From NCBI GenBank assembly GCA_031289515.1, contig JAITPH010000270.1:1-13818 (forward strand): a stretch of 13,818 bases of DNA, given 5' to 3'. This stretch comes from Tannerella sp. Its GTDB lineage: Bacteria; Bacteroidota; Bacteroidia; Bacteroidales; Tannerellaceae. A program made the translations under genes and the position numbers. The notes beneath the pieces were generated by a model, which was not told where the DNA came from, made no database searches, and saw only the letters and a list, made by a program, of their open reading frames with translations. Shown piece by piece: positions 1 through 6,917 of this stretch (position 1 is its first letter; every line of letters begins with the position of its first letter).

Positions 1-49
1 GACCGGAGGGAGACGGAATTGCAAATCCTATCGGACTGAGAACGGATGT

Positions 50-83
50 CGTGTCGACCGGCTGTGACGCTTCAGTCGACACG
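50..83. repeat. 9-bp perfect inverted repeat with clustered GTCGAC
   Basis: CGTGTCGAC at 50-58 is the exact reverse complement of GTCGACACG at 75-83, with a 16-nt loop. The palindrome GTCGAC occurs three times within 36 bases (53-58, 75-80, 83-88), and GTCGACCGG is repeated directly at 53-61 and 83-91. Function is unknown; it could be a transcript hairpin or a protein-binding site. Confidence 0.4.
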
Positions 84-94
84 TCGACCGGATG

Positions 95-139
95 CGGCGC
101 TCCGTCAGCAACGGCGGACGCCGCAATTTTCAATTTTCA
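95..139 (+). terminator. Possible terminator hairpin
   Basis: Outer arms CGGCG (95-99) and CGCCG (119-123), then inner arms CCGT (102-105) and ACGG (111-114), form an interrupted stem around a CAGCA loop. It is followed on the plus strand by two CAATTTT units rather than a clean T run. Its orientation would suit a plus-strand gene entering from the left and converging on the thioredoxin gene. The broken stem and weak U tract make this tentative. Confidence 0.3.
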
Positions 140-140
140 A

Positions 141-1232
141 CTATTTCCCCATTACTTCGGCGATTTTGTCTTTCAGCTGGTCGCCTCTCAGGTTGCGGGC
201 TACTATCGTGCCGTCCGGACCGAACAGTATTATGTGGGGTATTCCCTGTATGCCGTACAGTTCGGTCGGTACGGTCTGGGCGTCGAGTATCTGCGGCCAC
301 GTATTGCCGTCTTCACTTATCGCCTTTATCGTTGCTTCGCGCTCGTCCCACACGGCCACGCTTACGACGGTAAACCTGTCGCCGCCATATTTTTTATATA
401 CCTCCGCTATGATCGGCGTTTCCTGGCGACAGGGCACGCACCACGAAGCCCAGAAATCCACAAGCACATACTTTCCCTTGCCCACATAATCCGAAAGTGA
501 CGCAGCCGAGCCGTCGGCATTGCCGTTATCGACCGTAAAATCGACGAAAGGCCGCCCTTCCGCCGTCAGGAGCATTTTACCGTAATAGTCGGCCATTTGC
601 CGGACGGGACCGAAATTCAGGACATTGTCGCCGACAAGTTTTCCGGCTTCCTCAAAAAATTCGGCCGAAGGCTCCATCTGCAACTGCATCCAAGTAAGGA
701 AAACCATCGCCCCGAGCGCGTCGTCCGGATGTTCCAGCAAGTACTGGACAGGTATTTCGTTCAGCAGCGCCAGTATATCGTCGAATATTTCGTCCTGCAG
801 CCGCGCCTGTTCCTTTTCGGGAAGCGTCCGGTCGACGGCCGCCAGCCTTTCCTTCGCCATGCCTACCACGTCTTCGCATTTTGCCATAAAACCGCACAGC
901 TCCCTGTTCAGCGGCGTGCCGTCCGGACTGAATGCGTCGGACATGTCCACCGTAATGACGCCGTTTTCGACAATCAAAGTAACCGTAAGATCGCCGACCG
1001 TCAGTTTGCGGACGGCCGCACTGTCGGTCACTCCCCGAAAGACGAACTTGCCGCCCTTAATCCGGGCGCTGTCGATCACCAGACCGTCGTCGTAGTCCGT
1101 CATGTAAACCGTTTCGCCGTCGTAATAGCCTTCCGGAACAACGCCTTTCACGACAAAATCTTTCTCTCCGACGCCGCAGGAACTCAATATTGCAGCGCAT
1201 ACAACTGTTATAAAAAAACCGATTCTTCTCAT
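141..1232 (-). CDS. TlpA-like thioredoxin-family lipoprotein (DUF4369)
   Basis: A 363-residue exported thiol-disulfide oxidoreductase. Residues 1-19 form a lipoprotein signal ending in the lipobox LSSC, with Cys19 the likely lipidated residue, so it should be anchored in the cell envelope facing the periplasm. Residues about 25-115 resemble the DUF4369 beta-rich domain common before thioredoxin folds in Bacteroidota, and about 120-220 is a helical linker. The thioredoxin domain (about 226-361) has the active site WCVPC (Cys265, Cys268) and a cis-proline loop GIPH near 330-333. I chose the ATG at 1230-1232 because the lipoprotein signal starts there. The frame stays open to 1676, but that extension is antisense to the dCMP deaminase gene and also crosses the promoter region. 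The specific substrate is unknown; cytochrome c maturation or general periplasmic reduction are both possible. It is transcribed divergently from the dCMP deaminase operon. Confidence 0.9.
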   Translation of the reverse strand: MRRIGFFITVVCAAILSSCGVGEKDFVVKGVVPEGYYDGETVYMTDYDDGLVIDSARIKGGKFVFRGVTDSAAVRKLTVGDLTVTLIVENGVITVDMSDAFSPDGTPLNRELCGFMAKCEDVVGMAKERLAAVDRTLPEKEQARLQDEIFDDILALLNEIPVQYLLEHPDDALGAMVFLTWMQLQMEPSAEFFEEAGKLVGDNVLNFGPVRQMADYYGKMLLTAEGRPFVDFTVDNGNADGSAASLSDYVGKGKYVLVDFWASWCVPCRQETPIIAEVYKKYGGDRFTVVSVAVWDEREATIKAISEDGNTWPQILDAQTVPTELYGIQGIPHIILFGPDGTIVARNLRGDQLKDKIAEVMGK

Positions 1233-1273
1233 TTTATATTTATTTAATGGTACAAAAAACAATAATATCGCAA

Positions 1274-1281
1274 CAAAATTA
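1274..1281 (-). promoter_or_regulatory. -7 box for the thioredoxin lipoprotein gene
   Basis: On the minus strand this reads TAATTTTG, matching the Bacteroidota -7 consensus TAnnTTTG. It would give a start near 1267 and a 5' UTR of about 35 nt. No TTTG is seen at the expected -33 distance, so only half of the promoter is supported. Confidence 0.5.
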
Positions 1282-1292
1282 GTATTTTTTTC

Positions 1293-1300
1293 TAACTTTG
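1293..1300 (+). promoter_or_regulatory. -7 box for the dCMP deaminase operon
   Basis: TAACTTTG matches the Bacteroidota -7 consensus TAnnTTTG and lies 41 nt before the dCMP deaminase start codon, giving a leader of about 35 nt. The -33 position (1270-1273, GCAA) does not match TTTG. Confidence 0.55.
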
Positions 1301-1341
1301 CCCCTTCAAAGAGAAAAAAATAAATCGAACATCTGCAAACA

Positions 1342-1770
1342 ATGACGGAAAAAGAAGTAAAACAGCTTGAAATCGACAGGCGATATTTGAGAATGGCAAG
1401 GATATGGGCGGAAAACTCGTATTGCAAACGCCGACAGGTAGGCGCGCTGATCGTAAAAGACCGGATGATAATATCGGACGGATACAACGGTACGCCCGCA
1501 GGATTCGAAAATGTCTGCGAAGACGGCGACGGCGTCACCAGACCCTGCGTGCTGCACGCCGAAGCGAACGCGATAACGAAAGTGGCGGCGTCGAACAACA
1601 ACAGCGCCGGAGCAACGATATACGCCACCTCGTCGCCTTGTATGGAATGCGCGAAACTCATCATACAGGCAGGCATCAGGCGCGTCGTCTACTCCGAAAA
1701 ATATCATACCGAAGAGGGAATGAATCTCCTCCGGCGCGCCGGCATTATTTTGGACTATCTGGAAATATAA
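1342..1770 (+). CDS. dCMP deaminase (ComEB-like)
   Basis: A 142-residue cytosolic zinc deaminase that converts dCMP to dUMP, the substrate of thymidylate synthase. The cytidine/deoxycytidylate deaminase signature is complete: HAE with His72 as zinc ligand and Glu74 as proton shuttle, then PCMEC with zinc ligands Cys100 and Cys103. The segment GYNGTPAGFENVCE (48-61) before the HAE motif is typical of dCMP deaminases as opposed to cytidine or tRNA adenosine deaminases. The length is normal for the family. It is the first gene of a plus-strand operon, 29 nt before the S41 protease and then 5-formyl-THF cyclo-ligase. The late-competence gene comEB encodes the same family, but nothing here points to competence. 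Confidence 0.93.
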   Translation: MTEKEVKQLEIDRRYLRMARIWAENSYCKRRQVGALIVKDRMIISDGYNGTPAGFENVCEDGDGVTRPCVLHAEANAITKVAASNNNSAGATIYATSSPCMECAKLIIQAGIRRVVYSEKYHTEEGMNLLRRAGIILDYLEI

Positions 1771-1799
1771 ATTACGTGTACATATAAATAATAGAAGAA

Positions 1800-3512
1800 A
1801 TGAGAAAAAATTGGAGCTTTATCTGGATTATACTTTTGATTGCAGCAAGCCTTGTACTTGGATTCAGCGTCGGTAAATACTACCGCATGTTCTCTCCGGA
1901 CATCAGGATGCTGCGTACGGAACAGAACAAAATCAGCGAAGCGCTCGACGTCATCAGTCGGAACTACGTAGACACCGTCGACGTCAAGCGCCTTACCGAA
2001 AGTGCGGTAGCGCAAATAGTCAGCGAACTCGATCCCCATTCGTCGTACATTCCGGCGGCGGAAGTCGAATCGTCGAACGAAGACCTCGAAAAATCGTTCA
2101 GCGGCATCGGAATACAGTTCAACATGCAAAGCGATACGATAATCGTCATAAGCATCATCTCCGGAGGACCGGCCGAGAAAGCGGGACTGATGCCCTTCGA
2201 CCGCATCATGACGGTCGACGATTCAATCATCGCCGGTCGCAGTCTGGGCACAAACAAAGTCATGCGAATGCTGCGCGGAACGAAAGACAGCAAGGTAAGG
2301 CTCGGCATTCAGAGAGGCGACGCCGAAAACCTGACCGAATTTGAACTTACGCGCGGCGACATACCAAACTATTCGATCGACGCATCCTTCATCGTAAACA
2401 AAAAAATCGGCTACATCAAGGTAACACGTTTTGCGCGGGACACATACAACGAATTTCTCACCTCGATAGCCAAACTCAGACAGCAGGGCGCGGAAAGTTT
2501 CATCGTCGACCTGCGCGACAATCCCGGCGGATACATGGAGCCGGCCGTCTATATGGTAAACGAATTTCTGTCGAAAGGAAGCATGATAGTCTACACGCAG
2601 GGCAGGGCGCACCGCCGCACCGAAACACATTCAAACGGCAAAGGCTCGTGTCAGGACATTCCGATCGTACTGCTGATAAACGAACTGTCAGGCTCTGCAA
2701 GCGAGATTTTCACCGGAGCAATACAGGACAACGACCGCGGACTGATAATCGGACGCCGCTCCTACGGCAAGGGTCTCGTCCAGACGAAACTCGACCTGAG
2801 CGACAGATCGGAACTGCTCCTCACCATAGCCCGCTACTACACTCCGTCGGGCAGATGCATCCAGAAAAACTACGAACTGGGAAAGTCCGACGAATACGGT
2901 CTGGACTTGTATAACCGCTACATGCACGGCGAGTTTTATTCCGCCGACAGCATAAAGATGAACGACTCGATAGAATACAAGACGGTTAGCGGGCGCACCG
3001 TCTACGGAGGCGGCGGCATCATGCCGGACATCTTCATCCCGCGCGACACGACAGGCATCACTTCCTACTTCTCAAACGTCATCAATACAGGCGTCCTGTA
3101 CCAGTTTGCACTGGATTTCTCGGACAAAAACCACGACGAACTCAAAACCTTCGGCGACTATCATGCTTTGTTCGACTACCTCAAACAGCAGCAACTGTTC
3201 GACAAGTTCGCCGACTTTGCAGCCTTGAAAGGAATAAAAAAGCGTCCGTTGCTGATGGAAATATCCAGAGACTTGATAGAAACGCAAATATACGCATATA
3301 TCGTGCGCAACTTCTTCGACAACGAAGGATTCTACCAGATTTTTCTGAAAAACGACGCGACGCTGAATAAAGCCGTCGACGTGATAAACGACGGACGTTG
3401 GAATCCGACCGTCTTCGACGCCCGCAAGCCCGGCAGGGAGGGCGAAGCCCTTAAATCGGCTTACGTATCGGGATCGCATATTCAAAAATCGGTTTACGCC
3501 TTGTATGACTGA
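1800..3512 (+). CDS. S41-family C-terminal processing protease
   Basis: A 570-residue serine protease of the CtpA/Prc family, which trims or degrades exported proteins from their C termini. One N-terminal hydrophobic segment (about 8-25) anchors or exports it, so it acts in the periplasm. A PDZ domain (about 98-182, with GIGIQF and the GLMPFDRI stretch) would bind substrate C termini. The S41 core (about 200-360) holds the Ser-Lys-Gln catalytic set: Ser299 in SGSASE, Lys324 in SYGKG and Gln328. The spacing of 25 and 4 residues is the same as in E. coli Prc and CtpB. The 200 or so residues after the core are mostly charged or helical and resemble the C-terminal extension of Bacteroidota homologues. 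Its last 8 nt overlap the start of the 5-FTHF cyclo-ligase gene, which implies translational coupling. The in vivo substrates are unknown. Confidence 0.93.
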   Translation: MRKNWSFIWIILLIAASLVLGFSVGKYYRMFSPDIRMLRTEQNKISEALDVISRNYVDTVDVKRLTESAVAQIVSELDPHSSYIPAAEVESSNEDLEKSFSGIGIQFNMQSDTIIVISIISGGPAEKAGLMPFDRIMTVDDSIIAGRSLGTNKVMRMLRGTKDSKVRLGIQRGDAENLTEFELTRGDIPNYSIDASFIVNKKIGYIKVTRFARDTYNEFLTSIAKLRQQGAESFIVDLRDNPGGYMEPAVYMVNEFLSKGSMIVYTQGRAHRRTETHSNGKGSCQDIPIVLLINELSGSASEIFTGAIQDNDRGLIIGRRSYGKGLVQTKLDLSDRSELLLTIARYYTPSGRCIQKNYELGKSDEYGLDLYNRYMHGEFYSADSIKMNDSIEYKTVSGRTVYGGGGIMPDIFIPRDTTGITSYFSNVINTGVLYQFALDFSDKNHDELKTFGDYHALFDYLKQQQLFDKFADFAALKGIKKRPLLMEISRDLIETQIYAYIVRNFFDNEGFYQIFLKNDATLNKAVDVINDGRWNPTVFDARKPGREGEALKSAYVSGSHIQKSVYALYD

Positions 3513-4068
3513 CGGAAAACAACTCATCAGGAAAGAAATATCGGAGTATAAAAAGACATTGAACAGTGAGACGGCGGCATATCTTTCGCAAACGATATGC
3601 CGCCGTCTCGTTCAAACGGAAGTCTTCCGGAATGCCCGCAGCATAGCTCTGTATTGCGCATTGCCCGACGAGGTGCAGACCGCCGCGCTAATCGAGGACT
3701 GGCGCGACAGAAAAACAATATCGCTGCCGGTCGTCGAGGGCGAAAACATTGACTTCCACGTTTACGAAGGAAAAGAAAAACTCGTCCGGAGCGCGTTCGG
3801 CATACTTTCGCCCGACGCTACAATGAAGATTCCCAGGGAAGACATCGACCTCGTAATAGTTCCGGGCGTCGCTTTCGACCGCAAATGCAACCGCATCGGA
3901 CGCGGCAAAGGTTTCTACGACCGGTTTTTAACCGGTTCGGACAAACCGGCCGTCGGACTGTGCTTCGGATTTCAGCTTAAAGAAGCCGTCTCTGCCGAAA
4001 CTCACGACAGACAAATGGATATGGTGATTACGGAGGATGAAATCATCGTATCACCACGTCGTCGATGA
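3505..4068 (+). CDS. 5-formyltetrahydrofolate cyclo-ligase
   Basis: A 187-residue cytosolic enzyme (MTHFS/FAU1/YgfA family) that uses ATP to turn 5-formyl-THF into 5,10-methenyl-THF and so return folate to the one-carbon pool. Visible family features are Glu56 in the PDEVQT segment, which resembles the substrate-binding PxxxE region, the signature IGRGKGFYDRFL (131-142) that forms the nucleotide-binding loop, and HDRQMDMVITE near the C terminus (167-177). The length is normal. The start overlaps the protease gene by 8 nt, so it is the last gene of the dCMP deaminase operon. Its final 26 nt overlap the 3' end of the convergent DUF721 gene. Both dCMP deaminase and this enzyme feed thymidylate synthesis, which may explain their linkage. 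Confidence 0.93.
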   Translation: MTDGKQLIRKEISEYKKTLNSETAAYLSQTICRRLVQTEVFRNARSIALYCALPDEVQTAALIEDWRDRKTISLPVVEGENIDFHVYEGKEKLVRSAFGILSPDATMKIPREDIDLVIVPGVAFDRKCNRIGRGKGFYDRFLTGSDKPAVGLCFGFQLKEAVSAETHDRQMDMVITEDEIIVSPRRR

Positions 4069-4336
4069 CGTCGGAGCCTGCCTGTCCGTTAAGCGCGGCT
4101 ACCAACCGTTTCCGCATCGACAACAGCTCGCTCCTCATTACCGACGACGACATTGAGACGTAAAGAATCCTGTTTTTTACGTATACGTTTGTCGTATATT
4201 GCGCCACCGACTCTCCGAAAATCTCGCTCCAGAGCCGCTGTACACGCGCTTCAAGCATCTTGTGATACAAGTCCGGATTGTCGCGCCAGAACAATCGAAG
4301 CATATCGCTTATACTCTGTGCATTTCTTCTTATCAT
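4043..4336 (-). CDS. DUF721 / DciA-like protein
   Basis: A 97-residue protein of the DUF721 family (Pfam PF05258), which includes DciA, the ancestral loader of the replicative helicase DnaB. Family features are the W-x-x-IFG element (Trp36 to Gly41), the following Thr-rich turn and the segment LYVSMSSSVMRSEL (58-71), which fits the family pattern of a beta strand, serines and an Glu-Leu pair. It covers the DUF721 domain with almost nothing else, so it is shorter than proteobacterial DciA proteins that carry an extra tail. The start codon overlaps the recF stop by 4 nt (ATGA), showing translational coupling. The 3' end overlaps the convergent 5-FTHF cyclo-ligase gene by 26 nt. Helicase loading is inferred from family and neighbours only. 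Confidence 0.8.
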   Translation of the reverse strand: MIRRNAQSISDMLRLFWRDNPDLYHKMLEARVQRLWSEIFGESVAQYTTNVYVKNRILYVSMSSSVMRSELLSMRKRLVAALNGQAGSDVIDDVVIR

Positions 4337-5439
4337 ATTTTCCTGTTTTCCATTAAGGCGACGTCTCCATGCTCTACCTTGAACAGCGAATAATCCTGTC
4401 CCATGGCTTCGAGGATACAGTCCAAATATTTTCTGTTGGTATCGGTGATAAAAATCTGACCGAAACGGTCGCCGCTCACAAGTCCGATTATCTTCTCAAC
4501 CCTGTCGGCGTCGAGCTTGTCGAATATGTCGTCAAGCAAAAGAATGGGCTTCGTCAGTCCTTTCGATGAAATATACGAAAACTGCGCAAGTTTGAGGGCT
4601 ATGAGATACGTCTTGCTCTGTCCCTGCGAGCCGATCCGGCGTATCAATTCGCCGTCGAGCGTCATCTCGATATCGTCCTTGTGAACGCCGACGGTCGAGT
4701 ATCCTATCGCCATGTCTTTTGCCCGCGATTCCCTGAAAGCCTTCATTATATCGCTTTCGGCAAACTGCGATTCGTACTTCAGTCCGACGCTCTCGCCCGA
4801 ACTGCAAATCAGACCGTGATATTCGTTAAACAGCGGCGTCAACTCGTCTATCAACAGCCCGCGCTTCTCGTAGATTTGAGAACAGTAAGCGCCCATCTGC
4901 ATTTCGAGCACGTCGTACAGCGAGGCGTTATTGATATGGTCGCGAAGCAAAACGTTACGCTGCATCAGGGCTTTATTGTATTGAATGAGCGAATGAAGAT
5001 ACTGTTTGTCGTGCTGCGAAATCATCATGTCCACAAAACGCCTGCGCTCGTCGCTGCCGCCACGTATCAAATCGGTATCTGCGGGCGAAACCATCACGAG
5101 CGGCAGTAATCCGATATGCTCCGACAGTCGTCCGTACTCTTTTTTGTTGCGCCTGAACTGCTTGCGCTGACCGCGTCTGATAGCGCAAAAAACGTCTTCT
5201 ACCCTGCCGTCGTAATCGTATACGCCCTGAAGTACGCACAATTCCTCATCGTTGCGTATCAGACGGCTTTCCGGCGTATGCACATGACTTTTGCAGAACG
5301 AAAGATAATACATCGCGTCCAACAAATTCGTCTTTCCCATGCCATTATTGCCGAAAAAACAGTTCGTTTTGACCGAACATACGATTTCCGTCTGACATAT
5401 ATTCTTGTAGTTCAATACCGATAATTTGTTTATTATCAT
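4333..5439 (-). CDS. recF: DNA replication and repair protein RecF
   Basis: A 368-residue SMC-like ATPase that works with RecO and RecR to load RecA onto gapped DNA at stalled replication forks. The Walker A motif is GNNGMGKT (30-37) with Lys36. The ABC signature is SQGQSKT (271-277), and the Walker B stretch LLLDDIFDKLD (300-310) ends in the D-loop. A region of moderate coiled character (about 135-240) forms the lobe II insert expected for RecF. Length and motif order are normal for the family. It opens a two-gene unit with DUF721, in the order recF then dciA-like that is also seen in the actinobacterial dnaA-dnaN-recF-dciA-gyrB cluster. It is divergent from the TPR-ribH unit. The partner gene recO lies at the right end of this window. 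Confidence 0.96.
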   Translation of the reverse strand: MIINKLSVLNYKNICQTEIVCSVKTNCFFGNNGMGKTNLLDAMYYLSFCKSHVHTPESRLIRNDEELCVLQGVYDYDGRVEDVFCAIRRGQRKQFRRNKKEYGRLSEHIGLLPLVMVSPADTDLIRGGSDERRRFVDMMISQHDKQYLHSLIQYNKALMQRNVLLRDHINNASLYDVLEMQMGAYCSQIYEKRGLLIDELTPLFNEYHGLICSSGESVGLKYESQFAESDIMKAFRESRAKDMAIGYSTVGVHKDDIEMTLDGELIRRIGSQGQSKTYLIALKLAQFSYISSKGLTKPILLLDDIFDKLDADRVEKIIGLVSGDRFGQIFITDTNRKYLDCILEAMGQDYSLFKVEHGDVALMENRKI

Positions 5440-5474
5440 GCTTTTAGTTTCTTGTCCGTAATAAATTTGCCTGA

Positions 5475-5482
5475 CAAATGTA
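5475..5482 (-). promoter_or_regulatory. -7 box for recF
   Basis: The minus strand reads TACATTTG, fitting TAnnTTTG, and lies 36 nt before the recF start codon. The expected -33 position does not match TTTG, so the call rests on the -7 box and its distance from the gene. Confidence 0.45.
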
Positions 5483-5524
5483 AAAAAAATCCTTCAAAGT
5501 GCGTATTATTTTCAGTAAAAAAAC

Positions 5525-5532
5525 TAATTTTG
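5525..5532 (+). promoter_or_regulatory. -7 box for the TPR-ribH unit
   Basis: TAATTTTG fits the Bacteroidota -7 consensus and sits 45 nt before the chosen ATG at 5578. That places transcription start near 5539, downstream of the alternative ATG at 5452, which supports the shorter protein. No clear -33 box is seen. Confidence 0.5.
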
Positions 5533-5577
5533 CACGCTGATTTGATAAAACGCACAAAATATAAACGCATAAATATT

Positions 5578-6273
5578 ATGGCAAAAAAAGAGACTGAGAA
5601 GAAAATTACAAGCGCGGAACAAGAAGTTGGAGAGATAGTTTCGCGTTCGGAAAAATTTATTGAGAACAACAAGAAAAATATCACCTACGGTATTATTGCT
5701 CTTGCTGCAATTATAGGCGCTATCTTAGCATACAACTACTTGTATCTGGTTCCTAAAAGCGCTAACGCGGCTAAAGCAATTTACAAAGGCGAGCAGTACT
5801 TCCAACTTGATTCGTTCAATCTTGCCCTTAACGGCAACGGCATTGACTATGACGGCTTTGAATACATAATCGACCAGTACGGAGGTACTAAGTCAGGCAA
5901 TCTGGCGAAGGCTTACGCCGGCATCTGCTACTTCAAGACCGGCGATATGGAGAACGCCATCAAGCACCTGAAGTCTTTCAAATGCGACGAGAATAACATC
6001 GCGCCTGCAATTGTCGGACTTATAGGCGACTGCTATGTCGAATCGGGTGACGTCAGGGAAGGTATCGCTTATTTCGAGAAAGCCGCTTCAAAAGCCGGCA
6101 ATGACTTTATAAGCCCCTTTTACCTCAAAAAAGCGGGATTGGCTTACGAAAGTCTGCAACAATACGACGACGCGATAAAAGCATATACGGCTATAAAAGA
6201 GAAACATGCGGCGTCAATGGAAGCGGATGACATAGAAAAATATATCGTTCGCGCCCGATTAGCAAAGAAATAG
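5578..6273 (+). CDS. Membrane-anchored TPR protein (YfgM-like architecture)
   Basis: A 231-residue protein with a lysine-rich cytoplasmic N terminus (1-35), one transmembrane helix (about 36-57) and an envelope-facing part made of TPR-like helix pairs. The clearest repeat units are around AKAYAGICYFKTGDMENAIKH (about 110-130), IVGLIGDCYVESGDVREGIAYFEKA (about 145-170) and AGLAYESLQQYDDAIKAY (about 185-203). The layout of one N-terminal helix plus TPRs resembles YfgM, an accessory of the Sec translocon, but this is similarity of plan and not proof of function. I chose the ATG at 5578 because it follows the -7 box and begins a typical MAKKE start; the frame extends upstream to an ATG at 5452 that would lie in the promoter region. 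ribH follows after a single base, so the two are co-transcribed and probably coupled. Confidence 0.85.
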   Translation: MAKKETEKKITSAEQEVGEIVSRSEKFIENNKKNITYGIIALAAIIGAILAYNYLYLVPKSANAAKAIYKGEQYFQLDSFNLALNGNGIDYDGFEYIIDQYGGTKSGNLAKAYAGICYFKTGDMENAIKHLKSFKCDENNIAPAIVGLIGDCYVESGDVREGIAYFEKAASKAGNDFISPFYLKKAGLAYESLQQYDDAIKAYTAIKEKHAASMEADDIEKYIVRARLAKK

Positions 6274-6274
6274 T

Positions 6275-6757
6275 ATGACGACAGCAGACTTATCTCTTTA
6301 CGACAGCGTTCCGGATACATCGGACATGCGCTTCGGAATAGTTGTCTCGGATTGGAACAGAGTTATAACCGGGAAACTGCTCGAAGGTGCTATCGATACA
6401 TTGATGAAACATGGCGTTTTGGCTGATGATATAGAAGTTTTTCACGTGCCGGGAAGTTTCGAACTCATTTACGGAGCGCGACAGGTAATAGATCAGGTTG
6501 ACATCGATGCCGTTATCGTCTTGGGTTGCGTTGTCAGAGGCGGAACTCCGCATTTCGATTACGTCTGTCAAGGCGTAACCGAAGGCATCGCCAACCTTAA
6601 TGCTACGCAAGATATTCCGGTGATATTCGGGCTATTAACTACCGACAACATGGAGCAGGCTTACGAGCGTGCAGGCGGTAGTTTGGGCAATAAAGGAGAA
6701 GAATTTGCAATAAGTGCAATAAAAATGATCGATTTTTTTTGCAATTTAGAAAAATAG
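6275..6757 (+). CDS. ribH: 6,7-dimethyl-8-ribityllumazine synthase
   Basis: A 160-residue enzyme for the penultimate step of riboflavin synthesis. It joins 5-amino-6-ribitylamino-uracil and 3,4-dihydroxy-2-butanone 4-phosphate to give lumazine, usually as a cytosolic pentamer or 60-mer capsid. Family motifs are SDWN (25-28) with the aromatic residue that stacks on the pyrimidine, VPGSFEL (58-64), and the catalytic region RGGTPHFDYV (88-97) with His93. The length is normal. No other rib gene is in the window and I see no FMN riboswitch upstream. It is translated one base after the TPR gene. The -33 box of the tRNA-Tyr promoter lies inside its last codons, and a run of eight T at 6733-6740 encodes the Phe-Phe near the C terminus. 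Confidence 0.96.
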   Translation: MTTADLSLYDSVPDTSDMRFGIVVSDWNRVITGKLLEGAIDTLMKHGVLADDIEVFHVPGSFELIYGARQVIDQVDIDAVIVLGCVVRGGTPHFDYVCQGVTEGIANLNATQDIPVIFGLLTTDNMEQAYERAGGSLGNKGEEFAISAIKMIDFFCNLEK

Positions 6758-6768
6758 TTGTACCTTTG
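6738..6768 (+). promoter_or_regulatory. Full promoter of the tRNA-Tyr/tRNA-Gly unit
   Basis: TTTG at 6738-6741 and TACCTTTG at 6761-6768 are separated by exactly 19 nt, a perfect match to the Bacteroidota promoter consensus. Transcription should start near 6775, about 10 nt before the mature tRNA-Tyr. The -33 box lies inside ribH and the -7 box begins three bases after the ribH stop codon. Confidence 0.85.
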
Positions 6769-6784
6769 CACCGCATTTTGAAAA

Positions 6785-6867
6785 GGGCAGTTACCAGAGT
6801 GGCCAAATGGGGCAGACTGTAAATCTGCTGGCTTACGCCTACGGTGGTTCGAATCCATCACTGCCCA
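6785..6867 (+). tRNA. tRNA-Tyr (anticodon GTA)
   Basis: An 83-nt class II tRNA. The acceptor stem GGGCAGT (6785-6791) pairs with ACTGCCC (6860-6866), and the discriminator is A6867. The anticodon stem GCAGA/TCTGC (6812-6816 and 6824-6828) encloses the loop CTGTAAA with anticodon GTA at 6819-6821. A long variable arm with GGC/GCC pairing and the TTCGAAT T-loop are present. CCA is not encoded. Confidence 0.97.
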
Positions 6868-6917
6868 CTTCTTCTTGATTGATGATCGACAATTGTGGAG
6901 ACTTGGATTTTGATTTT

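Larger units (their letters stand above)
1..140. other. Unassigned left edge with two hairpins
   Basis: I recognise no gene here. The minus strand has an unbroken frame from about 136 to the edge, with a TTG but no ATG near its start and no recognisable product; one plus frame is also open and runs on into tlpA as its antisense. The other plus frames stop at 37-39 and 65-67, so the end of a plus-strand gene entering from the left is possible. The two hairpins and the AT-rich tail suggest an intergenic region between convergent genes. Confidence 0.4.

Noticed and set aside
1233..1676. N-terminal extension of the thioredoxin lipoprotein to an ATG at 1676
   Set aside because: The extension lies antisense to the dCMP deaminase gene and crosses the promoter region; a proper lipoprotein signal begins at 1232.
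5452..5577. Upstream start for the TPR protein at 5452
   Set aside because: This start lies before the -7 box at 5525-5532 and would add a tail placed inside the recF/TPR promoter region.
6180..6274. FMN riboswitch for ribH
   Set aside because: ribH starts one base after the TPR gene, and no long structured leader precedes the TPR gene either.
6661..6861. Minus-strand frame covering tRNA-Tyr
   Set aside because: It runs through the tRNA and the end of ribH. Reading the tRNA-Tyr complement gives a familiar spurious peptide that is often mis-annotated as a protein.
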